A stretch of 64,000 nucleotides of DNA from Anaeramoeba flamelloides (taxonomy: Eukaryota > Metamonada > Anaeramoebidae), in assembly GCA_027625915.1 (NCBI GenBank), contig JANTQA010000008.1, positions 6,627,501 through 6,691,500 on the forward strand, in the 5' to 3' direction. Below are positions 1 through 11,259 of the stretch, piece by piece. Below the pieces are notes generated by a model. It did not search any database. It was given only the letters and a program-made list of their open reading frames with translations, and had not been told where the DNA came from. Both the position numbers and the translations under genes were made by a program. Position 1 is the stretch's first letter, and every line of letters starts with the position of its first letter.

Positions 1-213
1 AATTTGAAATTTTACAAGACTCGCAAATCTTTTATTGGAAAGTTGAATGAAAATATTGTTCCATTTATTTTTTAACAAATAGTAGCTCGAAAAGTTAAAT
101 TAATATTTCAAACTGGTTCTAAGAATAAAAAATTTGAAATTTTACTCGATTTATAAATTACAATTTCAGAAAGCTGAATAGAAATTTTGTTCACTTTATT
201 TTCCAACAAATAG
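1..213. repeat. Two partial copies of repeat family G (MITE right halves)
   Basis: Positions 1-84 and about 130-213 both match the right half of a MITE seen whole at 60787-61013: a stretch reading tttataaattacaatttc, then a gaaagctgaatg-like core, then a T-rich end finishing in caacaaatag. The two pieces lie in direct order. The first is cut by the window edge. No coding potential is visible. The 400 bases from here to the eS17 start show nothing else beyond A/T-rich upstream sequence. Confidence 0.6.
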
Positions 214-574
214 GATATAATAAACGGACCAATAAGCGTATAAAGAATTTCCTGAGGTATAATGGAATTTTAAGAAAGTTAAGGTTCCCTTAATAAAAGA
301 AAAATTTTGTTGTGTTTTGATTATTCGTTTTTAAAAAATAATCTCGCAATAAATGCCAAAAAAGATATCCTGTCACACTATAACAAGATCAGAATACCTA
401 AGGCTGAATTATATCACAAAGCCGAGTCGAGAGTCATTTTTTTTTATTGTAAGATCCCTTTAAATTTTTTTATTTAAAACTCTACTTTATTTCGCTTTAT
501 TCACAACACTTAAATTTTCTCAACCAACTTTCAACTCTTAAAATTGTTTTCTCGTTAATTTGATAGGAAAACTC

Positions 575-593
575 AACTTTTTTCTCTTAACAA
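575..593 (+). promoter_or_regulatory. Candidate shared 5' motif upstream of eS17
   Basis: The 19 bases AACTTTTTTCTCTTAACAA lie 18 bases before the eS17 ATG. The identical 19-mer occurs at 17743-17761, upstream of the Rh gene start. A pyrimidine run followed by TTAACAA could be a transcription initiator or part of the 5' UTR. The function is inferred; only the exact sharing is observed. Confidence 0.35.
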
Positions 594-611
594 AAATAAC
601 TAGTCTCACAA

Positions 612-3600
612 ATGGGTCGAGTAAGAACAAAAACTGTAAAAAGAGCAGCACGTTTAATTGTTGAAAAATATTACACCAAACTTACCATTGATTTCCAGGT
701 AAACAAAAAAATTTGTAGTGAAGTTGCTTCAATCCCAACAAAACGATTAAGAAACAAAGTAAATGATTGTTTTTTTTTTTTGTGTTTTTTTGCTTTTTTG
801 TTTTTTTTTGTATTTTTTTTTTCTTCCAAGCGAATTAATGATGGTTTCCTAAAACATTTTACCTTCTTTGTTTTGTTTTTGATTTCACATAAAAAAGATC
901 GCTGGTTATGTTACACATTTAATGAAAAGAATTGAAAGAGGACCAGTTCCAGGAATTTCAATTAAACTTCAAGAAGAAGAAAAAGAAAGAAGAGACAATT
1001 GGGTGCCAGAAAAATCTTATGTCGAGAAAGAAAGAGTTTATGTAAGGATCTTGTTTCTTTTCTAATTTTCTTTTTTTTTTTTTTTCTTTTATTCCTTTAC
1101 AAGAACCAATCAACAAACACGAACAAAGAGTAACACATTACAAGTAACAGTGCCAAAAAAAGAAAACATTAAAAGTAAAATACAATTTCTCAAGAACAAT
1201 GTAGCTCAAATAAAAAATAAACTATGACCTTCAATCTAATCGAGACAAATGACTTCTTTTGTGATAATAATTAACCCAAATAAATTTAATAAATTTCAAA
1301 ATTCTTTAGTGTTTAGATTGTTAATATTAAGCTAAACAACACACAAGTGTCATTTTGAAATTTGGCAAAATTAATTATTTCGCTACGCTGGTGAGACTAA
1401 ATAATTGTCTGGCCACGATATATTCAAATCCCAGCCACTGAGGAGAATTCTATTTAGTTCATTTATAGCGTTTATTTTAAAAATCCACATGATACAGAAT
1501 CAGAGAATATCGTCGTATAACTAAACTCCATTTCAAAATCATTGACCCATTAAAAATCAAATTTTGAAAATAAATATTTTAATAAATTAAAGTTATCTAT
1601 TATAATAAAAAAATTACTATTTTAATATTCAGTTCTATACACTAGAAATATTTGTTTTTCATCTAAAAATGAAATAAAAAAAAGTAAAAAGAAAACGAAA
1701 AAATAAAATTGGGTGTGTCCAAAATAATGAAACAAGCGGAACAAAACGTGTATTGATAAATTTGTTGAAATTTCACCAACAATTGTTGATCGATCAAATG
1801 AAAAGATACCATCGATCAATTGTATGTGGATTTTTCTATTTAAAAAACTCAACCTTCAAGTTCTATCAACCCTAAAAAAAATACCAGATCTAACGAAATA
1901 GATTATGTAGCTGCAAAAAATGAAATGAAAACAAAACAAAAAAGACAAAAAATGAAATAGTACTTAATATTTCAATTTATCCAAAATCTGGCCAAAATCT
2001 TCCTTTGTATCTCAAAGTATTATTAAAATTAATCTTTTTTTTTTTTTTTTTTTTGAAGGGTGAAAATTAATTTCGTCCTACAGTTGTTTGGTTTTTTACT
2101 AATTTTTATTTTGATTGGAAAACCAATAGATTTTAGAAAAAACAAGAATTAAAAAAAAAAAAAAACACCATTAGCTTTTCCAGAATTAAAAAGAATTCGA
2201 GTAAAATATTTGATTTTTCTCCATTCTTTTGAAATTCTGATAAACTGCCATTCGATTTTCCAGAGTTTTCTGTTTATTTGGAAAATCAATAGATTTTCAT
2301 TAGGTTTTTTGAGTTTTCGATTCCAAATAGTAAAGTGTTCTAGGTTTTTTTGAGGTTTTCTATTTTATTTGTGAAGTTTTCTAGGTTTTTTTTTACTTTA
2401 TGAAATGAAATGAAAAGAAAATTTATTAAATTTTCTTCTATTTTCCAAAATTCAAAAAAAACTAGGCCCTCTACGGCACTTGACGACACTCTATGGCGCT
2501 CTAACTCATTCTATAGAACTCGGTGTTGCTTGCTGGCGCTGTATAGCACTTGGCAAATTTCTAAACTTTTTTTTCGAAATTTTGTTAAAGAATCACAAAT
2601 TCGATTATCACTTTCAAATGATAATATCAATAATGAGTCTTTGTTTGTTTTTTATTTTCTTTGTTCATTTGAATTAATTCTTTAGTACAAAATTTTCGAT
2701 AATTTTCATCGAATGAAACTTTCCGAAAGAATTAATAACTGTCTTTATTGTTTTGGTTTGGAAACAATCACTTTGTTATGTTATGAGTTTGATCTGGAAG
2801 AATAAGAAATATGATATTGTTCGAAGTGATATAAGATGATAATGAGAAGTTCGAAGAACGGCGATTAATATCTTCTTAGCACTAGAATAATATCATATTT
2901 TGAGTATGGAAGGAGATATAAAACGAGGAATTATAACCAGTGATTTTTGAACAAATGAAACAATATGAGATGCTATTTATTTTTTGGAACGAAGGATCTA
3001 ACTCTACACAACAATAAACAAAACAAACAAATTTAAACAAAACAAATTGTTATTTTTGATTGGTACTTTGAAAGAACTTTTTCTTCAAAGGATCTTTTTC
3101 TCTCCAATGTATTTATCGAAAACACTCAAGTTAAATTTTACATTTTCATCATTGGTGATAAAAGTCGGTTTAAAGTCCCACAGGGACAAACTAGATCGTA
3201 CAACTTTCCAATGAGCCTCTATCCCCCTTTTTATTTCATGTTTGTTTTGGAAACATACGAATGCGATCAAACATAAAACCCCGCATCTATTATTTGTTCT
3301 TAACAGTGAATTATTTTAAGTATTCCTCTAAAAATTCTTAACTTGCGTAGCAAAAAAAAAATTTTTTTTTTTAATTTTTTTGAATTTGTAATTGTGTTTT
3401 TTTCTCATTTTGAAATTCTTCTATAAACGGTCTCTTTTCTCCTTTTTTTGAAGGAAAAAAGAGAACAAATGTTTTTATATTTTTTTAAAAATGATATTGA
3501 TTTGAATCAAACCAAAACAAAAAACACTGTTTGATTTTTATCATTTTTTTTAAAACAAAGAAAGGGAATTCATTCAATTTCCAACCTTTATGGGAAAATT

Positions 3601-4364
3601 GATGGACTTTTTTCTTTGTCGTCTATTGATCAAATAATTGGGTTACTTGAACTAAATTAATTTTCCAATGTCATAAATCCTTGAGCGCGGCGATCTTTTG
3701 GTATTTATGAGATTAAAAACGTCGCAAAAAAATTGGTAAAACTCTTCTAAAATAACTTTGTATAACAGTTTTAAAGTCTAATTTCTTAGGAAAATAAGAA
3801 TTATTTCCCTAAAATTGAATTGAAAATTATAAGATCAAAAATTTTCAAACTTTGCCTAATAAGTTAAGTATATCTCGTAATCTTTCCACAGTGGCTTAGA
3901 ATACTATCCTAAACTTTTTCGGTGTTCGAATCTCTTTCTTATCGGTAGTTATCAAGAATTATTTACTTATAATTTTTACAAATAAAAAGTTTAAGTTTAA
4001 AAAAAAATACATAGCTTTTATATTTCAAACAAAAATTATTAAAAATTTAATAAAATAGTTTTTTTATAAAGTTTAAATCGATATTACTTTCTTTATTTGT
4101 TTTTTTTTTTTTTAATTTTTTTTTGATACTCATTTTTTACATTCAAACTTATTCCAATAATTTTATTTAAATAAAATCATAATTTCTTTAAAAATTACTA
4201 ATGATTATCACAAATAGGTCGACAAAGTCACAAAAAAAATGATTGGAGAACTTAAAATTTATGGTGGCGAAAACACAAAATTTATTAGCAAGAGTTTTAA
4301 TAGAAATAGAGGTGGATATCAAAGAAAAAGATTTTATAAAAAACAACAAAATAAAAAAAATTAA
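612..4364 (+). CDS. RPS17: 40S ribosomal protein S17 (eS17), three exons
   Basis: Exons are 612-758, 898-1041 and 4218-4364, giving 145 residues; all junctions are phase 0 with GT-AG ends. Residues 1-49 ([20 protein letters not shown] onward to RLRNK) match the eS17 N-terminus. Exon 2 continues [20 protein letters not shown] and [18 protein letters not shown], both diagnostic of the family. Exon 3 begins [17 protein letters not shown] and ends in a basic tail, then TAA. Human eS17 has 135 residues, so this is full length. The protein belongs to the small ribosomal subunit head. The ATG at 612 is fixed by the conserved MGRVRTK start. Intron 1 is 139 bases, mostly T. Intron 2 is 3176 bases, remarkable for a ribosomal protein gene in a protist, and is filled with repeat fragments. 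The exon 3 boundary rests on frame and on the match to the family's VD...K start. Confidence 0.95.
1378..1490 (+). mobile_element. tRNA-like SINE, copy S1
   Basis: This locus matches 35722-35830 at roughly 75% by eye, including gactaaat, attgt.tggcc, a tcaaatccc.gcca block and a shared ttttaaaaatccac tail. The ttcaaatccc block resembles a pol III B box. A body beyond a tRNA-like head, found at two unlinked sites, is what a SINE would give. I see no clean target duplication. Confidence 0.45.
1522..1965. mobile_element. Mariner-type MITE (family D) joined to a family C interior
   Basis: The left part, from TAAACTCCATTTCAAAATCA onward, matches the reverse complement of the complete MITE at 33918-34134 for about 180 bases. 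At about 1709 the sequence switches to a block starting ggtgtgtccaaaataatgaa, which matches 32252-32505 inside another element. Either two related elements recombined or one inserted at the other's end. The TAAACTC-type end is shared with families C and D. Confidence 0.6.
2093..2560. repeat. Composite foldback repeat, family J, copy 1
   Basis: The stretch contains short palindromic modules, such as ttttccagaattaaaaagaa facing its complement and a ggaaaatcaatagattttc module, followed by a GC-richer tail with ctctacggcacttgacgaca. The same modules recur near 24079, 52955, 56908 and 59399. It has no coding potential and lies in eS17 intron 2. Confidence 0.65.
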
Positions 4365-5033
4365 AAAAAAAATCTTTCAAGAGATAAATTATTTTCAGAG
4401 ATAAAATAATTGAATGGTACTCTCAAATTGCTTTTCAAATCAAGAAACAAAATAAATAAATAAAAAAGCAATAAAAAATAAAGTTCTGAATTTGTTACAT
4501 ATTTCTTTCATTTTTAATTATTTTTGTTCTTTAATTGCCTGGGTTTTGATTTCGAAATTTGGCCTTTCCAAATCTAAATATTATAGAATTAACTGTTAGT
4601 TATTTATGTATATATTGGTGATTGATGTATTTATTTGTTTCTTTGTTTATTGAGAAAGGATGAAAATTAAATTGAAAGTGGTGAGTTCAATTAAAAAATA
4701 ATGTAATTTTTTGGAAAACAATTAAATACTTTTTTTAATTTGAAAATCAATAGATTCTGAAAATATAGTAACGATCAATTAATAATAGATAAAAGAATCT
4801 ATTTTTAAAAATATTTACTCGCTTTATTATACTATTCGAAGTGATTTTCTACGCTTTTTATCAAATTCTTCTCAAAAACAAGGTTTCAATTTTGAGATCA
4901 TAAATCTTTTTTAAAATTCACCAAATTTTTTTTTTTATTTTTTCACTTTTTTTTATATCTTTTATTTTATTTAATTTTTGTTCAATTTATACTTTTTCTA
5001 TAATTTTTTTTTTTTTTTTGTTTTTTGTTGAAA

Positions 5034-5552
5034 ATAAACTATTTCCGAGTTAAATCATACCAGATTTGGTGAGTGAAATACACACGTTTTTAACGGGTTT
5101 GAATGGATATTAGAAGAAAAATTATTTTGGAAATTTCAAAATTACAATCATTTATTCAGTTTTTATTTTTTTTTTTTTAATTTTTTTTTTAAAGTATAAT
5201 TGTTTTGTTAAATTTTTAGTTTATTGTAAGATCAATAGTTTCTTGGTAAAAACTTGTTGTTTTAATGTTATTGAAACAGTAGAAATGGTTTTTGAGGAAT
5301 CATATTGGTTTCTATTGGAATTTTATTTAATATTCAATTGAAGATCAAAATGAACATTATAGTTTTTCTCAATGAATTCCTAAGAATTTTGATTTTTTCA
5401 TTTTTTAACAAAAGAATCTATTGATTTATTAGTTTTACTTCCTTTGAATATCAACTATTTATTAATATGTATTATTCTATTGATTATTAATTGTTCTTCA
5501 AAGTCCAATTTTTGGAATTAATTGATATTTGAAAACATTATTAGCCACCCTT
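5034..5552 (+). mobile_element. MITE family A, copy A1
   Basis: The left end TAAACTATTTCCGAGTTAAA resembles the family end TAAACTATTTTCCAGTCAAA. The interior carries the family landmarks: gggtttgaatggatattaga, a T-rich stretch, ttattgaaacagtagaaatg and a palindromic ttcaattgaagatc. The right end is degraded after gatatttgaaaa. Copies at 45345-45905 and 50639-51199 are complete, and each is 561 bp. Confidence 0.7.
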
Positions 5553-6265
5553 ATATTAACATAATTTAATTTACTTTTTTTTTTACATTTTTTCTTTCTT
5601 TTGTTTTCTTTTTTTTTTTTTTTTTTTTTTTTTGTTTTTTTTTTTTATTTTTCTTTTTTTTTTTGTTTTGATCGTTTTTTTTTGCAAAAGATGATGATCA
5701 AACTTAAAAAAAATCCTTCGAATATACCAATAAACATTAAAAAAATGAAACTATGTAATATCTTTTAAAATGAATATATTTATTAGCAAAAAAAGAAAAA
5801 GAATTTTTTTTTTATTCTAGTTTATTTATAAAAAATCCTGAATAATCATTTCAATAATTGTGTTTCATTTTTTTTTTTTTGGTTTTATTTTTTTTAATTT
5901 TTAAAATATGAGGTTTTTCAAAGTTTGTAATAATTAAAAAAAGAGAATTACTAATAAGGTTTTATATTTTGTTATTTGTAAAAACTCTAGATTATATTGC
6001 TTTTTTTTTTTTTTTGTATTTCGATTTATAATTTATTGTTATTAACGTTTTTTTGAAATACTTTTTGATAATTGAAAATTAGATTATTAATCACAATAAT
6101 AATTTTCACAGAAAAATCTTTTAATACATAGTTTGGTTTTGGTTCTTAATGAATAAATGCTAAAATATAAACATTCTATTGTTAAAAAAGGAATTTGGAA
6201 TTGTACAAATATATAATCTCAATTTCAAAGAGTGTATTAACATAATTATTTCAAATATTTTAAAT

Positions 6266-6597
6266 TACAGCTGTTCCAAGGCTACCGTGAATTTTTATAT
6301 GAATCAAATTTTGATGCTGATATAGATTTTTAAAAAGTTGGATATGATTATAATAAAGCTCATATTTCAAGAGAAACTTTTAAGTGGTATCTCAACAGAT
6401 TTTCCAGGTTTGAAGCAATTTAGGGATCTGAAAATTAATTTTTCTTGTATCAGAAAAAATTCTTGAATATCAGCTCACTTAGGAATTTTTTTTTTCAATA
6501 TGAGCTTTATTATTCTCATTTACAACTTTTTAAAAATCTATATCAGCATCAAAATTTGATTCATATAAAAATTCACGGTAGCCTTTGAAAGACTGTA
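6266..6597. mobile_element. Foldback MITE family E, copy E1
   Basis: Inverted arms of about 105 bp (6266-6375 and 6490-6597) read TACAGCTGTTCCAAGGCTAC at the left and the complement of TACAGTCTTTCAAAGGCTAC at the right, with long near-identical stretches such as gaatttttatatgaatcaaa. The element begins and ends with TA, as expected of a TA-targeting Tc1/mariner derivative. A second, larger copy lies at 39096-40070. It has no open reading frame. Confidence 0.8.
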
Positions 6598-6770
6598 AAT
6601 TTGGTTTTCTAAGATAAAACTGAAATAACGAGAATATAAAAAATGATAAAGAAATTAAGAAGAAAAAAAAAAGCACAAAGAAAATAGTTTGATATTATTA
6701 GAATTGAGATAAATTCATCTGATTTAGTGATTCTAACTATTTAGATTTCTAATTCCTTCCCCCCCATAAA

Positions 6771-6956
6771 CTATTGGTTCATATTGGAAAAAAAGTAATT
6801 TGTAGTAATATCATGTATTACAGGTATTTTCTTTTTTGTTAACCATTCAAATGTACATTCATTGCTAATAATATTAAACTCAAAATATTCGATTGTTTTG
6901 AATACACAGTTCTTCATGTTTTTCAATACACGCTCATACTCGTAAATATATACCAA
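6771..6956 (-). pseudogene. Possible coding remnant, 61 codons, unknown family
   Basis: This reverse-strand reading frame (start MVYIYEYERVLKNMKN, ending in NYFFSNMNQ then TAG) has mixed composition and few homopolymers, unlike the surrounding DNA. It includes a CVFKTIEYFEFNIISNECTF block followed by EWLTKKKIPVIHDI. That looks like translated sequence, possibly the end of a protein or an exon. I do not recognise the family, and no flanking exon could be joined with confidence. Confidence 0.2.
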
Positions 6957-8204
6957 ATAATCAATAAAATTATTTTTATTTTTACATTTTGGTGGCTAGT
7001 TTGTAATTTTTCTCTTTATTATTGATGCACAATTATATTCAAATAATTTTAAATTAATTTTGGCTTGAATAGTATTATTGGTGATTCTTGGTTAATGTAA
7101 GAGTGTTGTGAATTAATTTTGTCTGGAAAAATGTTAATTTTCAGATAAATTATTGATTTTACGTTTTTTTTTATTGATGAAGATTCTAATTTATCTTTTA
7201 TTGGCTGAATATGAGTATCCTAGGGTTTTTTTTTTGAAAAATTCTTGTCCATTATTTTCACAATTAATACTCTTGAATTTTTCATTTTACAAATATTTAG
7301 TTTGGTAATTAAGATTTGTGTTTATTTATTTTTTTTTTGTCTAAAAATCGTTTCTTCACATGGCTAGATTTAAGGTGAATTGATTCTTGTTTCACATTCG
7401 AGAATTATGTATCAATGTCTGTTTGGACTGTGTTAATAGGTCTTTTGTTTTTGGTTATTAATCATGAGGTCTATCTTTCGGGTATCTGATTAAGATAAAT
7501 ACAATTTCTAAACCATATAATACTTGTGATAAAAATACCACTTTATAAGAGGAGTCTTTTGAATAAATTTGATAATTTTCCATTAATTTATATCTCTGAA
7601 ACAAATAAATTTTTCTTTTTATATGTTTTTTTTAAAATAAACTTTTTCTTTTTGAACTCAATGTCTTTATATTTGATATTTTTTAGAGTTATTAATTTCA
7701 AGGTTTTTATTTAACTTAACCTTCGTAATATTTTACAATAATTATGGATATTTACTTCAATTACATAGTATTATTATTTTTTTTTTTTTCAATTTTTTTC
7801 CTAGGCGAATTTTTTTTTATATGGAGAAACATAGTTACAATGGGAAAATATCAAGTGGTTAATTGATAGTACGTAAGATACTGAAACATCAAAGGGTTAA
7901 ACTTGAAAATAAAAGCTAAAAAGTAAAGGTTAATAATATCAAATGAATAAACAAATCAGATCAAAAAAAAAGAAATTATAACAATTAAACAAAAAAACCC
8001 AAACATAAATGCATGATCATTATCAAACCGAATTAAACAAACCAAAATTATTATATATGGGATTTGGGTTGTTCTTAACCAAAGATAAAATTGGTTTTTT
8101 TTATTTATTTTATTTTTTCCCAATTGGCGCTTATTAACACTGTTGAATTCTTTTTCTTTTTCTTTTTTTTATCAACTCAATTTTTTTAATGCTACTTAAG
8201 GAAT

Positions 8205-8945
8205 TAGCGTCTACCAAGGAGAAGCCTAGGAACAAAGTATGTTGTTATTGGACCTAACCAAATTAGTGCTACATGGTTCAAATGTCTCTAAAAAATGGAT
8301 TAGTCAAGTAGTAATATTTGTTGATCTCATCAATTAAAAATGATCTATATCTTAGTAAAAAAACCAAACAATTTTAGAATAAAATCTGCATTTAGCCATA
8401 AATTTAAAGGTTGAATTATCAATATTCAGACTCCAAAGATGTAAAATATCTTTCTTAAATATGTGGCGAAATATAGATTAGTTGCTAAAAAATTCGTTTT
8501 TTTTTAAAAATTAAATAATTAACCAATAAATTTTTTTGACAAATTATTTCTCAAATCATGCAAATATATTGATACTTCAAGTATTTTTATCAAAATAAAA
8601 CAAAATTAATCAGTCTTTGTGCTTTTATGTTGATGGTTCTTGAGTTAATCTTTCAAATACAAAAAATATAAAAATAGTTACTTTTGAAAGCTCTAAATCT
8701 AAATTATTAAATACCAGAATACTGTATTTTGGGTTTCTATTTTTAGATTTGGAAAAGGAATTAAAACAATTTTATTCAAAATGAAACTTTTTTAATTGTG
8801 ATCCTTAGTAAAAAATGTAATTATTTATTGTGCAATAAGATTTATAATAGATTTTTTAGAGCTATTTGAGCCATGGTGCTTTTATATCATATACACCCAA
8901 TTACAATATACTTTGATTAAAGAGAAATCTATGGTGACGCTAATC
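8205..8945. repeat. Dispersed repeat family H, copy H1
   Basis: This stretch aligns with 62735-63425 over several hundred bases, most clearly at aaaggttgaattatcaatat and at aatcagtctttgtgcttttatg. Shorter reverse-complement relatives lie near 22440-22720 and 42640-42990, where a ctaccaaggagaag block recurs. No intact frame is visible. The type of element is unknown. Confidence 0.6.
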
Positions 8946-9569
8946 CCTAAACTCTCAATAAATAAATTGGGTGGTGCTTTTCATGAATAATCAGGAAATC
9001 TATGATTTTATGCTAAAATTCTCTTTAAAGAGATTCCCGTAAAACAACATTAGAATGTAATTTCCTCTTCTTGAATAAAAGTAATAATATTATTATTTAA
9101 AGAAATTTGGTCAAACATGGAGGAAAATTTCAACTCCAAATCCAAAATTCAGTTTTTTTTTTTATAATTAAATCCCAACCCAAGAGTCTTACACATCTCA
9201 ATTCAGTTTTTATTAAAAATTAAGAAAAAGTTCATTGTTTAGCTAACATATTAAAATTCATATTAAGCCAGAGATAGATACGTGCAGAACTAAAACAGTA
9301 CTTCCATATAACTGGAGACAAGATAATCTTTTTTCATTCTTCTTAGAGAGTAAACCTTAAAAAAAAAACACCAATAAATAATTTTAATAATTTAGATTTG
9401 ATGAGATAAAAAGAAATCAGCAAATAGGGTGATAGCGCACACTACCAACAACTGAATGAATTAAACATTTAAAACAATTAAATTTGATATCATACACCTT
9501 CTACTCAACATAATAACTATATTTTGCGACTAAAAATCCAATTTTCATTTTTTATTGATTATATTTGTG

Positions 9570-10994
9570 ATGGAAAAAATGCTCGAACGAAAATCAGAAA
9601 TCAAACCCATTAGAATCACAAATCAAAAAGTTAAACAAATTCAAAGTATTTTACAAACACAAATCGATTCTTTTAAAACTGTTTTACATTCATGGGATGA
9701 AATAACAAATTTGGGATCGAATGTTGGGAATAAGCTTGTTAATTCCAAACTTTTTTCAGAATATTTTAAAACTGAAAACCATTCTCCAATTATCAACAAA
9801 AAGGGAGGCTGTTCAAAATCTTCAATACTCCAATTTCAGCAATTAAGTGATCAATTAGAATTCGAAAATTTCAACAATACTAAAAAGAATTTTCTCGATC
9901 TTGTTAACCAATTGAGTTTGTTTGAGACTAATCTTCGTAAAATGAAAAGCATTCATAAAAAAATTGAAAAACTACACCTTGAATTGATAAACAAAAATCA
10001 GTTAAAGCTTTTAAAAAAAAGAGAGTTGCTCATACAAAAGAAAGAACAGGATGTAAAAAGAATTAAGGAAGAAGAAGAAAAAAGAAAAAAAGAAGAAGAA
10101 AAAAGAAAAAAAGAAGAAGAAAAAAGAAAAAAAGAAGAAGAAAAAAGAAAAAAAGAAGAAGAAAGAAAGAAAAAAGAAGAAGAAAAAAGGAAAAGGAAAG
10201 AAGAAAGGAAAAAAAAAGAGGTAGAAAAAAGAAAAAAAGAAGAAGAAAAAAGAAGAAAAGAAAAAGAAACAGAAAAAAAGAAAGAAGAACGAAAGAAAGA
10301 AAAAAGAAGAAGAAACAGTATGGTGAATTATCAAATGATGGGAAGACAAGGAAGAAGAATAACAAGAGGAAGAGGAAGAGGAAGAGGAAGAGGAACAGAA
10401 AGAGGAAAAGGAAGAAGAATAACAAGAGGAATAGCAAGAGGAAGAGCAAGAGGAATGAATAGGGTAAGAAAAATAGAAACGGACAGAAAAACAGTGAAAC
10501 AATATAGTCTTTTCGGAAATCACTTCGAAAAGTATAAAAAATACAAGAAGCAGAAACAACAAACGGAACAAGATCAAGATCTAGATCTAGATCTAGAGAC
10601 TGATCAAGAGAAACAGCAACTCAGTGCCGAATTAAAAAATTTTACTGTGGCCAATCCCGATAAAGAAATTGAAACAAAATCAACATCAACAACAAAATCC
10701 ATAACTTCATCAAGCTCTGATAATTATTCAAAGCAATATCAAACTATTTTAAATACAATAGTTGGAACAAAAACTTTCACAATTTCTCATTTTTCTTTTT
10801 GTCTTCAACAAATCCTGCAAATGTATGAAAAAGAATTCATATTTAAACAAGTTATTGTTCAGCAATTGTTAAATCAATCAGATACTGATCAATTAACAAT
10901 AACATTAAGTTCGTGGATAATGCAACCTTATATTAATGAAAGGAAAAAAATAGAAATTATTGAAGCAATTGATTATGAACTAAAATATAATTAA
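9570..10994 (+). CDS. CINP-like (CDK2-interacting protein family) with large charged insertion
   Basis: Intronless, 474 residues from the ATG at 9570. Residues about 18-60 (KQIQSILQTQIDSFKTVLHS then WDEITNLGSNVGNKLVNSKL) match the CINP N-terminal pattern LILKWETLNDAG..TANNIANLK. The C-terminus (QQILQMYEKEFIFKQVIVQQ, then TITLSSWIMQPYINE) matches MYRKELLLKRTVAKEL and LSMWLHQPYVES of human CINP. Human CINP has only 212 residues. The extra length is a central insert: KEEEKRK repeats at residues 157-250, an RG/GR-rich stretch at 258-300 and acidic DLDLDLETD near 335. In animals CINP binds CDK2 and ATRIP and is a subunit of the SPATA5-containing 55LCC ATPase complex. A role here is inferred only from homology. 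The match was recalled from memory, so the family call is good but not certain. The low-complexity reading frames on the other strand are shadows of the repeat. Confidence 0.76.
   Translation: MEKMLERKSEIKPIRITNQKVKQIQSILQTQIDSFKTVLHSWDEITNLGSNVGNKLVNSKLFSEYFKTENHSPIINKKGGCSKSSILQFQQLSDQLEFENFNNTKKNFLDLVNQLSLFETNLRKMKSIHKKIEKLHLELINKNQLKLLKKRELLIQKKEQDVKRIKEEEEKRKKEEEKRKKEEEKRKKEEEKRKKEEERKKKEEEKRKRKEERKKKEVEKRKKEEEKRRKEKETEKKKEERKKEKRRRNSMVNYQMMGRQGRRITRGRGRGRGRGTERGKGRRITRGIARGRARGMNRVRKIETDRKTVKQYSLFGNHFEKYKKYKKQKQQTEQDQDLDLDLETDQEKQQLSAELKNFTVANPDKEIETKSTSTTKSITSSSSDNYSKQYQTILNTIVGTKTFTISHFSFCLQQILQMYEKEFIFKQVIVQQLLNQSDTDQLTITLSSWIMQPYINERKKIEIIEAIDYELKYN
10062..10320 (+). repeat. Polypurine tract with 21-bp tandem repeats inside the CINP-like gene
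   Basis: The coding strand is almost purely A and G, with an unbroken purine run of about 155 bases from 10065. Near its start are four near-perfect copies of a 21-bp unit encoding KEEEKRK. Replication slippage of this unit explains the protein's length gain. A second purine-rich stretch (10343-10460) encodes the RG-rich part. Confidence 0.85.
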
Positions 10995-11259
10995 GAATTT
11001 TCTTAAGTGCACAAATATGAAATTTATTCTATTTATTTTTTTTTTATTGAAATTTTTACACGGTTTTAATGAGTGAATTAATTGGTATTATTTTTTGGTT
11101 TCATTCGGTTAGGAATAAAGGTATTCCAAAAACCACTATTAAACAATTTTCCAAATATAAATAATCTAAATGATAAAAAAGAATTAGAAAAATTCACCAA
11201 TATCAATTGAAAGTTAAAAAACGGGATTATCACAAGTGAAACTGGTTTTAACTAATTTA

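Larger units (their letters stand above)
1042..4217 (+). other. Giant intron 2 of eS17
   Basis: The donor is GTAAGG after the Tyr codon at 1039-1041 and the acceptor is AG at 4216-4217. The intron holds a tRNA-like SINE (about 1378-1490), a mariner-type MITE fused to a second fragment (1522 to about 1965) and a composite foldback repeat (about 2093-2560). From 2560 to 4217 I see only A/T-rich sequence; a 61-codon reverse-strand reading frame at 3085-3270 has near-normal composition but matches no family I know. Confidence 0.85.
4365..9569. other. Intergenic region between eS17 and the CINP-like gene
   Basis: This 5.2 kb gap holds a family A MITE (5034-5552), a family E foldback MITE (6266-6597) and a long repeat of family H (8205-8945), listed separately. 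A 61-codon reverse-strand reading frame at 6771-6956 is described as its own entry. Outside these I see only A/T-rich sequence with long T runs, for example near 5610-5640. Confidence 0.7.

Noticed and set aside
3085-3270. Reverse-strand gene in eS17 intron 2
   Set aside because: Composition is fair, but there is no recognisable motif, no splice partner and no neighbour support.
10011-10577. Reverse-strand Phe/Ser-rich frames opposite the CINP-like gene
   Set aside because: They are the complement of the polypurine coding repeat; composition is pure low complexity, and the plus strand has conserved family blocks.
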